Assembly: GCA_001464765.1 (NCBI GenBank)
Contig: LNDV01000034.1
Span: forward strand, 806,001-870,000
Direction: 5' to 3'
DNA length: 64,000 nucleotides
From: Betaproteobacteria bacterium Ga0077526
GTDB taxonomy: Bacteria > Pseudomonadota > Gammaproteobacteria > Burkholderiales > Ga0077523
In this document: positions 53,701 through 62,121 of the stretch, piece by piece
How the letters are laid out: every line of letters starts with the position of its first letter
How positions within the stretch are numbered: the first letter of the stretch is position 1
Notes under the pieces: model-generated
What the model was told of the DNA's origin: nothing
Databases searched by the model: none
Seen by the model: only the letters and a program-made list of their open reading frames with translations
Position numbers and translations under genes: made by a program

Positions 53701-53775
53701 AGGGTGTGGTGCGGCGTGCGATGGGGCGCGGGCGCATGCGCGGGGAGAAGAATGATTGTGCGAAGTACCTGGCCC
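53701..53775 (+). repeat. MITE-like repeat, degraded 3' part
   Basis: GAAGAATGATTGTGCGAAG followed by TACCTGGCCC matches the right end of the repeat with several changes. It lies between the monooxygenase gene and the lipoprotein gene. The left part is not recognisable. Confidence 0.5.
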
Positions 53776-53809
53776 TAGCAATTGGTAGGTGCTGTGGTCA
53801 TTCCGAGCC

Positions 53810-54391
53810 CTACTTGCTCTGGCAGTACTTCTGCGTGAATGCTTGAATCATTCGATCATAGGACTCGAACTTTGGATTCCACCAGTGAACTTTTCTGTTT
53901 GGGTCGTTGGCTGTGCTCAAGTACAAGTCGAGAGCTTCTTTGTAGAGCTCACATCCACGCTGCTGGTTTCCGTCAACGTGCTCCGCGTTGCCCATGCCAA
54001 ACAGTGCGGTGGAGACTCCCCAGTTGTCTCCTAGTGTTCTGTATGTCTCGGCCGCTTTCGCGAAGTGCTCAATCGACGTTCTTAGGGTCGGATCATATTC
54101 GTTGTGCTTCTTGTAGAAGCCGGCATGATTTCGATACGTTTTACTTTTGTAGAAGTTGCCCAACACCATGTGAGCTTGGGCAACGCCTTCGGCATTGTTG
54201 GCGGCTTCAAAGTCAGCGAGCGCTTCTTTCGCCAGTCTTTGTGCTGGGATTGCACGATCGTCATCTATCAGATAACTGGCATTCTGCAGTTTCTTCCATG
54301 GATCGCTTGTATCGGGAACCATCGCTGCTGAACAGCCAATGAGCACAACGCAAACGAGTGCGGTCGCTAGTCTCAGAATTCTGTTGATCAC
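53810..54391 (-). CDS. TPR-type lipoprotein
   Basis: This is a 193-residue lipoprotein: residues 1-20 form a signal peptide with lipobox LIGC, so Cys20 would be lipidated. Two or three TPR-like helical pairs follow (AEGVAQAHMVLGNFYKSKTY, then NWGVSTALFGMGNAEHVDGN). GTG 54391 is the start, with GAGGAG five bases upstream. The gene is clearly lower in GC than the chromosomal genes around the island, a sign of transfer. Its role is unknown. Confidence 0.75.
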   Translation of the reverse strand: MINRILRLATALVCVVLIGCSAAMVPDTSDPWKKLQNASYLIDDDRAIPAQRLAKEALADFEAANNAEGVAQAHMVLGNFYKSKTYRNHAGFYKKHNEYDPTLRTSIEHFAKAAETYRTLGDNWGVSTALFGMGNAEHVDGNQQRGCELYKEALDLYLSTANDPNRKVHWWNPKFESYDRMIQAFTQKYCQSK

Positions 54392-54629
54392 TGGTTCTCC
54401 TCATATATGGAGTGCGAGGAAGCCGCATGGAGTGGCGGCTATTCGGTCGGACAGCATTGATGATACGGCGACTCCGCTTTCGGTCAATTGCGTCGACGCC
54501 ATCCCCGCCTTCGGTCTAGCATCGGATCTTCCGAGTCGCAAACGTCGCAAACGGAGTTTGGTCTTGCAAGCGCGCATGATTTCCAGAGGATAACGTCAGA
54601 TCGAGGGGGCTAGAGATTTCGCTACCTCC

Positions 54630-54882
54630 CTACCGTGTGCTCGGGACATCCGCCAACAGCCAACCCGAACCGCCCTTCTGCTGGAACTCGAACACCGCGC
54701 CATGACAGGCGAGATGCACGCTTTCGTCAGCGTTCTTCGTCGGTACCGCCGTCGTCAGACACGATTGGATTCCCGGTGAGAGCAGGCCCCACATGGTAGC
54801 GGCCTCGTGACGTTCCATTCAGTTGCTCGCAAAGTCGAACGGAAGGCGCGTGTCGTCGCCAGCCGCGAACGCGACGACGACG
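54630..54882 (-). pseudogene. Truncated paralogue of the 56.5-57.4 kb gene
   Basis: The minus strand reads FPFDFAxN-type sequence (LPFDFASN), a stop codon, then MERHEAATMWGLLSPG and KNADESVHLACHGAVFEF. The intact gene at 56545-57372 has FPFDFAGNGMERDEAATLW and KNADGSVHLTCHGTVFEF at the same places. A stop replaces the glycine before MER, one residue is lost in WMGLL, and a short internal deletion precedes it. Homology ends near 54881, where a MITE-like repeat begins. The copy is therefore a decayed C-terminal duplicate. Confidence 0.85.
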
Positions 54883-55038
54883 TCCCAACGGCAGTCGCCG
54901 GGATTGGCGCTTGATGGACTTTCGGTCTTCCGAGAGGGCTCGCGCGGCGCCCCAAGGTCGCAGTAAACATGCGTACGACTGGAGAGGGGCCCAGGCACCT
55001 GCTGAGCGAGCAGATAGCTTGTTCGAGAGTCCTGACCC
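54881..55038 (+). repeat. MITE-like repeat, 5'-shortened copy
   Basis: The copy covers most of the element from a degraded left part near 54881 (GTCCCAACGGCAGTCGCC) through GAGGGCTCGCGCGGCG and GTACGACTGGAGAGG to GAGAGTCCTGACCC. It has the same orientation as all others. The stretch 55039-55269 after it holds no gene I can support. Confidence 0.7.
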
Positions 55039-55269
55039 TGAGTCTTGTTGTCGATCGCAAACGCAGCTTCTGGCACTAGCCCGTCGATGACTTGCAAGCA
55101 CTGTAAGGCGATCGCAATTGAAACAGCTTCCTCGGTTCGTTTGGTTGGCAAGAGTCGCATCGTGAGTTAGCAGCGCGCGCTCTCGCCGCGGTTCAGCTGC
55201 GCCAGGTTGCCGCGAAGGCAGCGCAACGAAGCGGCTGCCTCTGCTGGAACCGCCGGTTTTGAGAGAGCA

Positions 55270-55815
55270 TCACTTGGTAGCCAGCTTCTCGTCCAAGAGC
55301 TTCTTCAAGGTCTGAAACTGTTCTTGCGTGAAGGACCTTCCGCCTTCGAACTCACAGCAGAAGAACACCGGCTTGCCCTTCGACTCGCGGATCACGGTCT
55401 CAATGAGTTCCTTGGCTTCTTGTAGGTTCCTGTCGCTTTCGTAATACATCTGTGCCAATTGGTATTGGGCGATTCGTGCATCGCTGTTCTGATTGAAGTA
55501 TCCACTGTTACCGAATGCGCCGATCATTTGGCCCTCGGCCCATCGGCCGCTCGCCTTCTGCGCGGCAGTTTTCTTGAGCCAATACTCGGCTTTCTCCAAA
55601 TCTTTGGGCGTACCCAAGCCGCGAAAATAGAAAATGCCAACCCGTAGCTGAGCCCACGGCTTCCCAGCCTCAGCGTGTCGTAGAGCACCACTGAGCGCGC
55701 CTTCGAAATGCCCGGATGTCCACGCCATGTCGACCGTACGCTCGCCAATGTTGGGGTTCGGACCGGCGCAGCCGACCAAGCCTGCAAGGAGAATGCTGAG
55801 AAGTGGCTTTTTCAC
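55270..55815 (-). CDS. Sel1-like-repeat lipoprotein
   Basis: This is a lipoprotein of about 181 residues from GTG 55815 (VKKPLLSILLAG, lipobox LVGC). Further in-frame codons upstream look non-coding. Sel1-type helical pairs are seen (AGKPWAQLRVGIFYFRGLG, then DLEKAEYWLKKTAAQ, then DARIAQYQLAQMYYE). A double cysteine (FFCCEFEGG) lies near the C-terminus. It is low in GC. It sits next to another small protein gene of the island; the role is unknown. Confidence 0.75.
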   Translation of the reverse strand: MKKPLLSILLAGLVGCAGPNPNIGERTVDMAWTSGHFEGALSGALRHAEAGKPWAQLRVGIFYFRGLGTPKDLEKAEYWLKKTAAQKASGRWAEGQMIGAFGNSGYFNQNSDARIAQYQLAQMYYESDRNLQEAKELIETVIRESKGKPVFFCCEFEGGRSFTQEQFQTLKKLLDEKLATK

Positions 55816-55922
55816 GCGCTCACTCAAGGAGATAAGGTTCAGACGACGGCGACGCGGGTGGAGCCCGGCGTTGACGATCGGTGGCAAGTGGCTGTTGGGT
55901 CGCTTCGCTGCGCAACTGCTGT

Positions 55923-56234
55923 TCACACCATGCATTTGTCTCGATCCGGGTTGATTGCGTCCGCATCCCGTCGGTTGGGGTAGTACACCTTCTTCCTCTC
56001 TAGCCCATAGACAAGCAAACCGTGGATGCCCTGCACTTCGGACTTGATTTGTCGCCTAGCCCAAACAACGTTGAACGCCGCGTCGAGCAACTGGGTATCA
56101 CCACGCGCGTAGACCTCATCGATGAACGCAACGTCCTGACCTTGCGGAAAGATCAGCTCAAGCTCCGAATCGGTGCAGCCGAAGATGTCGTACACGCAGT
56201 TGTCCGCTCCGTCGATCACCTGGATGTTCTTCAC
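55923..56234 (-). CDS. Small hypothetical protein
   Basis: This is a 103-residue protein that I do not recognise. GTG 56234 is preferred because GGAG lies six bases before it; a TTG four codons upstream is possible. The sequence is acidic in the middle (CTDSELELIFPQGQDVAFI) and ends with a basic, aspartate-rich tail. DNCVYDIFGCTDSE-type sequence resembles small immunity-like proteins only in composition. The start overlaps the stop of a 30-codon frame (GTGA), which suggests translational coupling. Confidence 0.6.
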   Translation of the reverse strand: MKNIQVIDGADNCVYDIFGCTDSELELIFPQGQDVAFIDEVYARGDTQLLDAAFNVVWARRQIKSEVQGIHGLLVYGLERKKVYYPNRRDADAINPDRDKCMV

Positions 56235-56323
56235 GGAGCGCTCCAACGTTCTGTGGCTCTCGACCGTCGCGGAGTTCCGCGACGTTTGCCGAACAGAACC
56301 GGCTCGCGTTCCTCAACCTTCAT
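56231..56323 (-). CDS. Possible 30-residue leader ORF
   Basis: From ATG 56323 a short frame reads MKVEEREPVLFGKRRGTPRR and ends in a TGA that overlaps the GTG start of the next gene. AAGG lies eight bases before the ATG. It could be a coupled leader peptide or a relic of a longer gene; conservation would decide. Confidence 0.3.
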   Translation of the reverse strand: MKVEEREPVLFGKRRGTPRRSRATERWSAP

Positions 56324-56544
56324 CGGATTACCTTTCAGACATCTTTCCATCAGCCTGGACGCCCCAGCGCGAAGGGAAACCAGCGGCCGCGGGGTACCCA
56401 CAACTCCCGCAACAGAGTAGCGCGGTCCGAATCTGCTGGCTATCCCTGCCCCCGGAAGTTCATCAGTTCTGGTGAACAAACGGTTCGCGCAGCACCGGGC
56501 TTCTGACGGGAAGCGCTCCCAATCGCGTGTAGTTCTCTACCCCC

Positions 56545-57372
56545 TCACCGCGTCCTCGGTATCCCCACAAACATCCAGTCCGAACCGCCCTGCTGCCGGA
56601 ACTCGAATACCGTGCCATGACATGTGAGATGCACGCTCCCATCCGCGTTCTTCGTCGGTGCTGCCGTCGCCAGACACGATTGGGTGCCCGGCGACAGCAG
56701 GCCCATCCACAGGGTGGCGGCCTCGTCGCGTTCCATCCCGTTGCCGGCGAAGTCGAACGGGAAGCGCGTTAGCGCCGTGAGGCGCGCGGTGTCGCCAGCC
56801 ATGAAGGCGGCGACGAAGTCCCGATGGAATCGGTTGAAGGCCGGATCTTCGGGGAGCGCGCTGCCGGGGAGCTTTCCCATGCGCAGCCGGATGATTCGCC
56901 GGGTGTCGTCCGTGGCGGCATCCTGAAACCAGGTGACTTCGACGGGCGTGCCTTTCACGAACTCGATTGGCGGGGTGCCGCTGTTGGAAAAGGTGGCGGG
57001 GGAATAGCTGTCCGCGATGTTCCATTTGAAGCGCAGCCCCGCGACATCGAATCCCTCACTCACCGTCGTGCGGTAGCTCAAGGATTTGTTGCTCCAGTCG
57101 CGGGTCTTGCTCACGATGTGCCAGGCCTCGTCGATGGGGCCCGTGGTCACGTGCACCTCGGCGGGATTGAGATGGCGCACCCGGAGCTGGTCCCAGAGCC
57201 GGACACCGTTGATGAACGCGAATAGCGCCAGAGATACGGTGGGTAGCAGCCAGGTGCTCGGCTTCTTCCGGAAGTACCGCTCGAAGATCCAGTAGGCAAG
57301 CGGCAGCAGGACGAGAAAGCTCTCGACGGCCAGTCCGAGTGGATGGGCGGGGCCGTCGAAGACGAGTTCCAT
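56545..57372 (-). CDS. Membrane-anchored hypothetical protein with an NTF2-like tail
   Basis: This is a 275-residue protein with two N-terminal membrane helices (about 14-33 and 41-56) and a soluble part on the far side. Residues 80-165 are beta-rich, and the last 85 (FHRDFVAAFMAGDTARLTAL...FEFRQQGGSDWMFVGI) look like an NTF2/DUF4440-type small fold. A decayed copy of this tail is at 54630-54882. It follows the malonyl-CoA synthetase gene by 29 bases on the same strand but looks unrelated. No function can be assigned. Confidence 0.7.
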   Translation of the reverse strand: MELVFDGPAHPLGLAVESFLVLLPLAYWIFERYFRKKPSTWLLPTVSLALFAFINGVRLWDQLRVRHLNPAEVHVTTGPIDEAWHIVSKTRDWSNKSLSYRTTVSEGFDVAGLRFKWNIADSYSPATFSNSGTPPIEFVKGTPVEVTWFQDAATDDTRRIIRLRMGKLPGSALPEDPAFNRFHRDFVAAFMAGDTARLTALTRFPFDFAGNGMERDEAATLWMGLLSPGTQSCLATAAPTKNADGSVHLTCHGTVFEFRQQGGSDWMFVGIPRTR

Positions 57373-57401
57373 TGCGGAGGCCGCCGGCGTCCGTCGCCCG
57401 G

Positions 57402-58907
57402 TCAGCCGCCGAACTTGTCCCGCAGCACGTTCTTCTGGACCTTGCCCATGGCATTGCGGGGCAGTTCCGTGACGACGTGCACGCGCTTCGGCACCTTGTA
57501 GTTCGCCAGCCGGCCGCGCAGCGAGGCAATCATGGCGGCTTCGTCGAGCTGGGCGCCCGCGGCCGCGACGACGACGGCCGTAACGGCCTCGCCGAAGTCG
57601 GGGTGAGGCACGCCAATGACGGCCGACTCCACCACGCCCGGCCAGGTGTCGAGCTCCAGCTCGATCTCCTTCGGGTAGACGTTGTAGCCGCCCGTGATGA
57701 TCAGGTCCTTCGCGCGGCCGACGATGCTGAGGTAGCCCTCGGCGTCGAACACGCCCACGTCACCGGTACGAAACCAGCCGTCGGGGGTGAACTCCTCGCG
57801 CGTCTTCTCGGGCATGTTCCAGTAGCCCTTGAACACGCTCGTGCCGCGGATCTGCACGCCGCCGGTCTCACCGGTGGGCAGTGCGCGATCCTCGCCATCG
57901 GCCACCCGCACCTGCATGCCGGTAAGCGCCTGGCCGACGGTCCCGCCCTTGCGGGCGCCTACGAGCGGATTCGTGGTGATCACGCCGGCTTCACTCATGC
58001 CGTAACGCTCGAGGATGGCCTGGCCGATGCGGGTCTCGAACTCGCGGAAGGTCTCCATCAGCAACGGCGCGGAGCCCGACACGAACAGGCGGATGCTTGC
58101 CGCGGCAGCGCGGTCGAAGCCGGGTTCCGCGAGCAGGCGCGTGTAGAAGGTGGGCACACCCATCATCACGGTGCAACGCGGCAGGCTGCGCAGCACGAGG
58201 GCCGCGTCGAACTTGCGATGGAACAGCATGCGCGCGCCGCTCAGGAGAACGCAGTGCGTGGAGATGAACAACCCGTGCACGTGGAACAGCGGCAGCTCGT
58301 GCAGCAGCACGTCGTCACGCGTGAACCCCCAGGCGCCGGTCAGCGCGAGCCCATTCGCGGCGAGACTGCCGTGCGTCAGCATGGCGCCCTTCGAGCGGCC
58401 CGTGGTGCCCGAGGTGTAGATGATGAGAGCGAGATCCTCGGCAGCCGACACATGGACGGTGTCGTCCGGTGTCGCCGTCGCGGCCGAGTCCCGCAGACTT
58501 CCCTGTCCCGCGGCGTCGAGTGTGAGGACGGTCTTCACACCGGCAGTGGCAGCATGCGGCTTCAGGGGCTCGACGGATTCCGGCCGGCACACGAACACAG
58601 ACGGCGTGGCGTCGCCAAGAAAGTAGGCGATCTCTGCCGGCTGGTACGCCGTGTTGAGCGGCAGGTACACGAACCCGCCGCGCAGACATGCGAGATACAG
58701 CGCGAGCGCCGCCGGCGACTTGTCCACCTGGGCGGCCACGCGATCCCCCGGCCGGGCACCGTGCGCCCGCAGCGCCGCGGCGATGTGCGCAGCAAGCGAG
58801 CGCATCTCGGCATAGGTGACGATCATGCCGTCCTCGGTTTCGAGCAGCGGCGCGGCGCCGGTCGGAAAGCGGCTTTCGAGCAGGGCGTACAGGTTGGCTT
58901 GGGTCAT
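57402..58907 (-). CDS. matB: Malonyl-CoA synthetase-like AMP-dependent ligase
   Basis: This is a 501-residue ANL-superfamily ligase. The P-loop-like motif is IIYTSGTTGRSKGAMLTH; YGMSEAGV, GWFRTGDVG, IVGRAKDLIITGG and the C-terminal catalytic Lys in PRNAMGKVQKN follow. RYGMSE and the segment ELPLFHVHGLF are typical of MatB-type malonyl-CoA/methylmalonyl-CoA synthetases. The ATG at 58907 overlaps the stop of the carboxyltransferase gene (ATGA), so the frame extending further upstream is ignored. It would activate malonate or a close dicarboxylate. Confidence 0.88.
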   Translation of the reverse strand: MTQANLYALLESRFPTGAAPLLETEDGMIVTYAEMRSLAAHIAAALRAHGARPGDRVAAQVDKSPAALALYLACLRGGFVYLPLNTAYQPAEIAYFLGDATPSVFVCRPESVEPLKPHAATAGVKTVLTLDAAGQGSLRDSAATATPDDTVHVSAAEDLALIIYTSGTTGRSKGAMLTHGSLAANGLALTGAWGFTRDDVLLHELPLFHVHGLFISTHCVLLSGARMLFHRKFDAALVLRSLPRCTVMMGVPTFYTRLLAEPGFDRAAAASIRLFVSGSAPLLMETFREFETRIGQAILERYGMSEAGVITTNPLVGARKGGTVGQALTGMQVRVADGEDRALPTGETGGVQIRGTSVFKGYWNMPEKTREEFTPDGWFRTGDVGVFDAEGYLSIVGRAKDLIITGGYNVYPKEIELELDTWPGVVESAVIGVPHPDFGEAVTAVVVAAAGAQLDEAAMIASLRGRLANYKVPKRVHVVTELPRNAMGKVQKNVLRDKFGG

Positions 58908-60211
58908 GACGGCAGGCTCGGCGCGGGCCACTCGCCGAACCCCGGCGAACGGGTCCAGCGATCGATGACGCGCGCTTCGATGAGGGTGGAAAGAGTGGGT
59001 TTGTCTTCGGCGCGCGCGCCGATCACGCCGTCGACGATGCGCGGCGGCAGGGTGGCGAGCTTCACGCCGGGCCACGCGGTGATCGTGGTGGCCGCCGCGG
59101 CGAGCGCCACGTACACGGCACCGCCCCCTTCGCCGATCAGCCACAGCTCCACGGTGCGGCCCTGCACGCGCATGCCGTGGGCGGCTTCGGCCACCGCAGC
59201 GACGAATTCGGAAAGCAGCAGCTGCTCTTCTTCGGGCAGCGGCGCCTGACCCGGGCTGTCCAGCAGGAGGGTGACCGGAAGGTCTTCCCGTTCCCGCGCG
59301 AACTCGCGCATCGCTTCGAGGAATCGCCAGCAGCCAAAGGCGTTGACGGTGCGCGCGCCGACGAAGCCGGCAAAGGCCGTGTCCCGACCGTCCACCCAAC
59401 CGTCGCCCCAGACCACGCCATCGCAATACACGGCGCTCCAGCCTTCGGCGAAGAGATGATCGAGCCTCGCTTCCACTTCCGGCGGCGGTGCGGACGTGGA
59501 GAGCGTTGTAGGATCACCGTGGTACATGCGCAGTCGGCGGGTGAGTATGCGACGCGTGCGGGCGAGGTCGGCCGAGCGCCGCGAGGGGTCGTTGAGCCAG
59601 GCCAGCAGCGTGGCGTGCACGGCGCCCGCATCGTCCGTGACGAGCACCGCGTCTTCGTCGTGGCGGGCGCGGCTCTCGCAGCGGTAGATCTCCGAGACCG
59701 CACTTGGCTCGTCGAATCCGGGCCGCACCGCCGCGATCGCACGCGGGCCCGACAGGCCCAGGCGGCTGCCGCGCGGGTAGATGCGCGTCTGGGCGGCGAA
59801 GGCGAGCAGACTGGCGCCGCCGAAGCAGTTGCGGCCGATGACCGCCACGAGCGGGAGATCGTCGGCGCGCGCCTGCAGCAGGGCGCGCTCCAGCTGGCGG
59901 AAGGCACCGAGGACGGTCACGCCTTCGGTGAGCAGGGCACCCGCGGAATCGATGAGCAGGACGATCGGCAGGCGATGGGCCCGCGCATAGCCGATCCCGG
60001 CGGAGAGGGTCTCGGCTTCCGCGCGGCCGATGGCGCCGGAAGCCCGGGCGGGGTCAGTGGCGAGAATCACCACCCGTGAACCCCCCAGCCGCGCTTCCAG
60101 CGCGACCGCGGCGGGATTCTCGTGTTCGGTGGCAATGGGAACGGGAGGCTCATCGCGGCACAGGGCCGCGAGCCGTTCGGAAAGGCCGCTACCGAGAAAC
60201 GGGAGCGGCAT
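58904..60211 (-). CDS. Fused biotin-independent carboxyltransferase (MdcD/MdcE-like)
   Basis: This is a 435-residue protein with two crotonase-fold halves. The N-half (about 25-175) has IVLLIDSAGALLTEGVTVLG and VIGRNCFGGASLLAFAAQTR, as in carboxyltransferase beta subunits. The C-half (about 245-420) has LLLDSPGQAPLPEEEQ and ELWLIGEGGGAVYVALAAAA, as in malonate decarboxylase gamma (MdcE). The halves are usually separate proteins. MdcA/MdcC (CoA transferase and acyl carrier subunits) are missing nearby. The gene is translationally coupled to the malonyl-CoA synthetase gene, so it may decarboxylate malonyl-CoA directly. Substrate and partner are inferred. Confidence 0.75.
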   Translation of the reverse strand: MPLPFLGSGLSERLAALCRDEPPVPIATEHENPAAVALEARLGGSRVVILATDPARASGAIGRAEAETLSAGIGYARAHRLPIVLLIDSAGALLTEGVTVLGAFRQLERALLQARADDLPLVAVIGRNCFGGASLLAFAAQTRIYPRGSRLGLSGPRAIAAVRPGFDEPSAVSEIYRCESRARHDEDAVLVTDDAGAVHATLLAWLNDPSRRSADLARTRRILTRRLRMYHGDPTTLSTSAPPPEVEARLDHLFAEGWSAVYCDGVVWGDGWVDGRDTAFAGFVGARTVNAFGCWRFLEAMREFAREREDLPVTLLLDSPGQAPLPEEEQLLLSEFVAAVAEAAHGMRVQGRTVELWLIGEGGGAVYVALAAAATTITAWPGVKLATLPPRIVDGVIGARAEDKPTLSTLIEARVIDRWTRSPGFGEWPAPSLPS

Positions 60212-60214
60212 GTC

Positions 60215-61342
60215 TCAGACGCGGCACCAGTTGCGCATGATCTCGGTGAAGGCTTCCGTCGACTGCAGCACGCGCTCGGCGATGCAGTACTCGTCGGTCT
60301 GGTGGGCCATGTGCGGCTCGCCGGGGCCCAGGATCAGCGTGGGCGGATTGCCGTAGGCCGGCTTGAGCGCCGCGGCATCGGTGAAGTACGTGGCCGTCTT
60401 CGGCTCGGGGCGGGAGCCGAGGGTCTTCTGCATCACGTCGAACACGCTCTGCACCCACGGGTCGTCCGGCTCGGTGTAGACGGATTCCACGTCGAGGAGC
60501 GTCTCCAGCTGGACATCCGGGCCGAGCGCCTTCGCGAGGGACTCGCGGATGTGGGCGTGGCTCTGCGTGGGCACGGTCCTCATGTCGATGCCGATGGCAG
60601 CGCGGTCGGGCACCGAGTTGATGTTGAGCCCGCCGGTAAACGTGCCGACGTTCAGCGTGCCCTGACCCATCATCCCGTGCGGAGGCGTGTCGAAGTGGTA
60701 GTGCTCGAGGCAGGTCACTGCCTTGGCCGCCTTGTAGACCGCGTTGACGCCCTTCTCGGGCATGGAGCCGTGAGCCGTCACCCCGTGGGCGAGGGCCTGG
60801 AGCCAGAAGGCGCCCCTGTGGCCGACATAGGGGAAGTTGCCCGTGGGCTCGGCCACCACGATGGCGCCGGCGCGTCCGAGTGCTCCGGGCTTGCGGATGA
60901 GATCGAATGCGCCCTGGCATCCGGTCTCCTCGCCGGCCGTGATGACGATGGAGATGCCCGGCGTGCGCTCGAGCTTCGGCGCCAGTGCGACAGCAGCGGC
61001 GACGAACGCAGCGACGCCGGCCTTCATGTCGCTGGAACCGCGGCCATAGACCTTGCCCGCATCGGTCTCGCCGGCGAATGGGTCCTTGCTCCAGGCCTTG
61101 GCGCCCAGGGGCACGATGTCGATGTGGCCCGTGAAGCAGATGGGCGCGATGTCCGCATCGCCGCCGATGGTCGCCACCAGGTTGGCGCGACCAGTGCCGA
61201 AACCGTGGTAAGTGACGCGGAAGCCGGCCTTCTCGAGCATCTCCCCGATGTGCCGCGCGCAGGGCTCCTCGGCGCCGGGGGGGTTGATGGTGTTGAACCG
61301 CAGGAGGTCCTGCGTCAGTCGGATCGGATCGGGTGCAGCCAT
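60215..61342 (-). CDS. M20-family deacylase/peptidase (ArgE/DapE type)
   Basis: This is a 375-residue zinc-dependent hydrolase. The metal ligands lie in FTGHIDIVPLG, GRGSSDMKAGVAAFV and AGEETGCQG; VVAEPTG and the dimerisation domain segment HGVTAHGSMPEKGVNA follow. Such enzymes remove acyl groups from amino acids (ArgE, DapE, aminoacylase). The start at ATG 61342 has AGGAG upstream. It lies three bases before the carboxyltransferase gene and after livF, so it is part of the same leftward operon. Confidence 0.9.
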   Translation of the reverse strand: MAAPDPIRLTQDLLRFNTINPPGAEEPCARHIGEMLEKAGFRVTYHGFGTGRANLVATIGGDADIAPICFTGHIDIVPLGAKAWSKDPFAGETDAGKVYGRGSSDMKAGVAAFVAAAVALAPKLERTPGISIVITAGEETGCQGAFDLIRKPGALGRAGAIVVAEPTGNFPYVGHRGAFWLQALAHGVTAHGSMPEKGVNAVYKAAKAVTCLEHYHFDTPPHGMMGQGTLNVGTFTGGLNINSVPDRAAIGIDMRTVPTQSHAHIRESLAKALGPDVQLETLLDVESVYTEPDDPWVQSVFDVMQKTLGSRPEPKTATYFTDAAALKPAYGNPPTLILGPGEPHMAHQTDEYCIAERVLQSTEAFTEIMRNWCRV

Positions 61343-61395
61343 GACGGCGCGCTCCTGGGAAAGTGTCGCGCGAGTATAGCCAGCGGCGCGGGGCT

Positions 61396-62121
61396 TCAGC
61401 CGCCGTGATTGCCGAAATAGGCGGCCACGAGTTCGGGGTGGCGCTTCAGTTCCTCGGCCGTGCCTTCGGCGACCACCCGGCCGCCCGAGAGCACGTAGCC
61501 GCGATGGGCGACCTCCAGCGTCTGGTGCACGTTCTGCTCCACGAGCAGCACGGAGACGCCGGCCTCGTTGATGCGGCGGATCACCTGGAAGTTCTCCTTC
61601 ACGAACTTGGGCGACAGCCCCAGGGACGGCTCGTCGATGATGAGCAGGCCCGGCGAGCCCATGAGGCCGCGACCGATGGACAGCATCGCCTGCTCGCCGC
61701 CGGAGAGCGTGCCGGCGAGCTGCCCGGCGCGCTCCTCCAGCCGGGGAAACACGCGGAACACTTCCGTCATGCGGGTGGCGACCAGTGCGGCATCGCGCAC
61801 CAGGTACGCGCCGGTGCGGAGGTTCTCGGTGACGGTGAGTTTCGGAAAGACCCGGCGGCCTTCCGGAATCGCGCCGATGCCCAGGCCTACGATCTTGTGG
61901 ACGGCGAGCCCGGCGATGTCGCGTCCGTCCAGACGGATCGTGCCGGATCGCGGCGGCGTGAGGCCGAGGATGGCGCGGGCCAGCGTGCTCTTGCCCGAAC
62001 CGTTCGCGCCGAGCAGACAGGTGATCTCGCCGGCGTTGGCCGTGAGCGAGACGCCCGACAGCACGTCGGCGCGGTCGTACCCGACGGTGATGTCGCGGAT
62101 TTCGAGCGAGAGCGCCTTCAT
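61396..62121 (-). CDS. livF: Branched-chain-type ABC transporter ATPase, LivF
   Basis: This is a 241-residue ATPase. Walker A is GANGSGKS, the signature LSGGEQ, Walker B LLIIDEPS and the H-loop LLVEQNVHQTL. The sequence GAIPEGRRVFPKLTVTENL is the LivF hallmark. Its ATG overlaps the livG stop (ATGA). It pairs with LivG as the second ATPase of the high-affinity importer. Confidence 0.93.
   Translation of the reverse strand: MKALSLEIRDITVGYDRADVLSGVSLTANAGEITCLLGANGSGKSTLARAILGLTPPRSGTIRLDGRDIAGLAVHKIVGLGIGAIPEGRRVFPKLTVTENLRTGAYLVRDAALVATRMTEVFRVFPRLEERAGQLAGTLSGGEQAMLSIGRGLMGSPGLLIIDEPSLGLSPKFVKENFQVIRRINEAGVSVLLVEQNVHQTLEVAHRGYVLSGGRVVAEGTAEELKRHPELVAAYFGNHGG

Noticed and set aside
55165..55226. 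GTTAGCA...GCGCAAC pair suspected as another attC site
   Set aside because: The core motifs are in the wrong order for attC (it should begin RYYYAAC and end GTTRRRY), and no paired arms were seen.
45465..57372. A second integron array, suggested by many small genes of unknown function
   Set aside because: The repeats between the genes share orientation and sequence but have transposon-like ends (GGGTCWGGTC) and no attC core sites, so they are treated as MITE-like elements.
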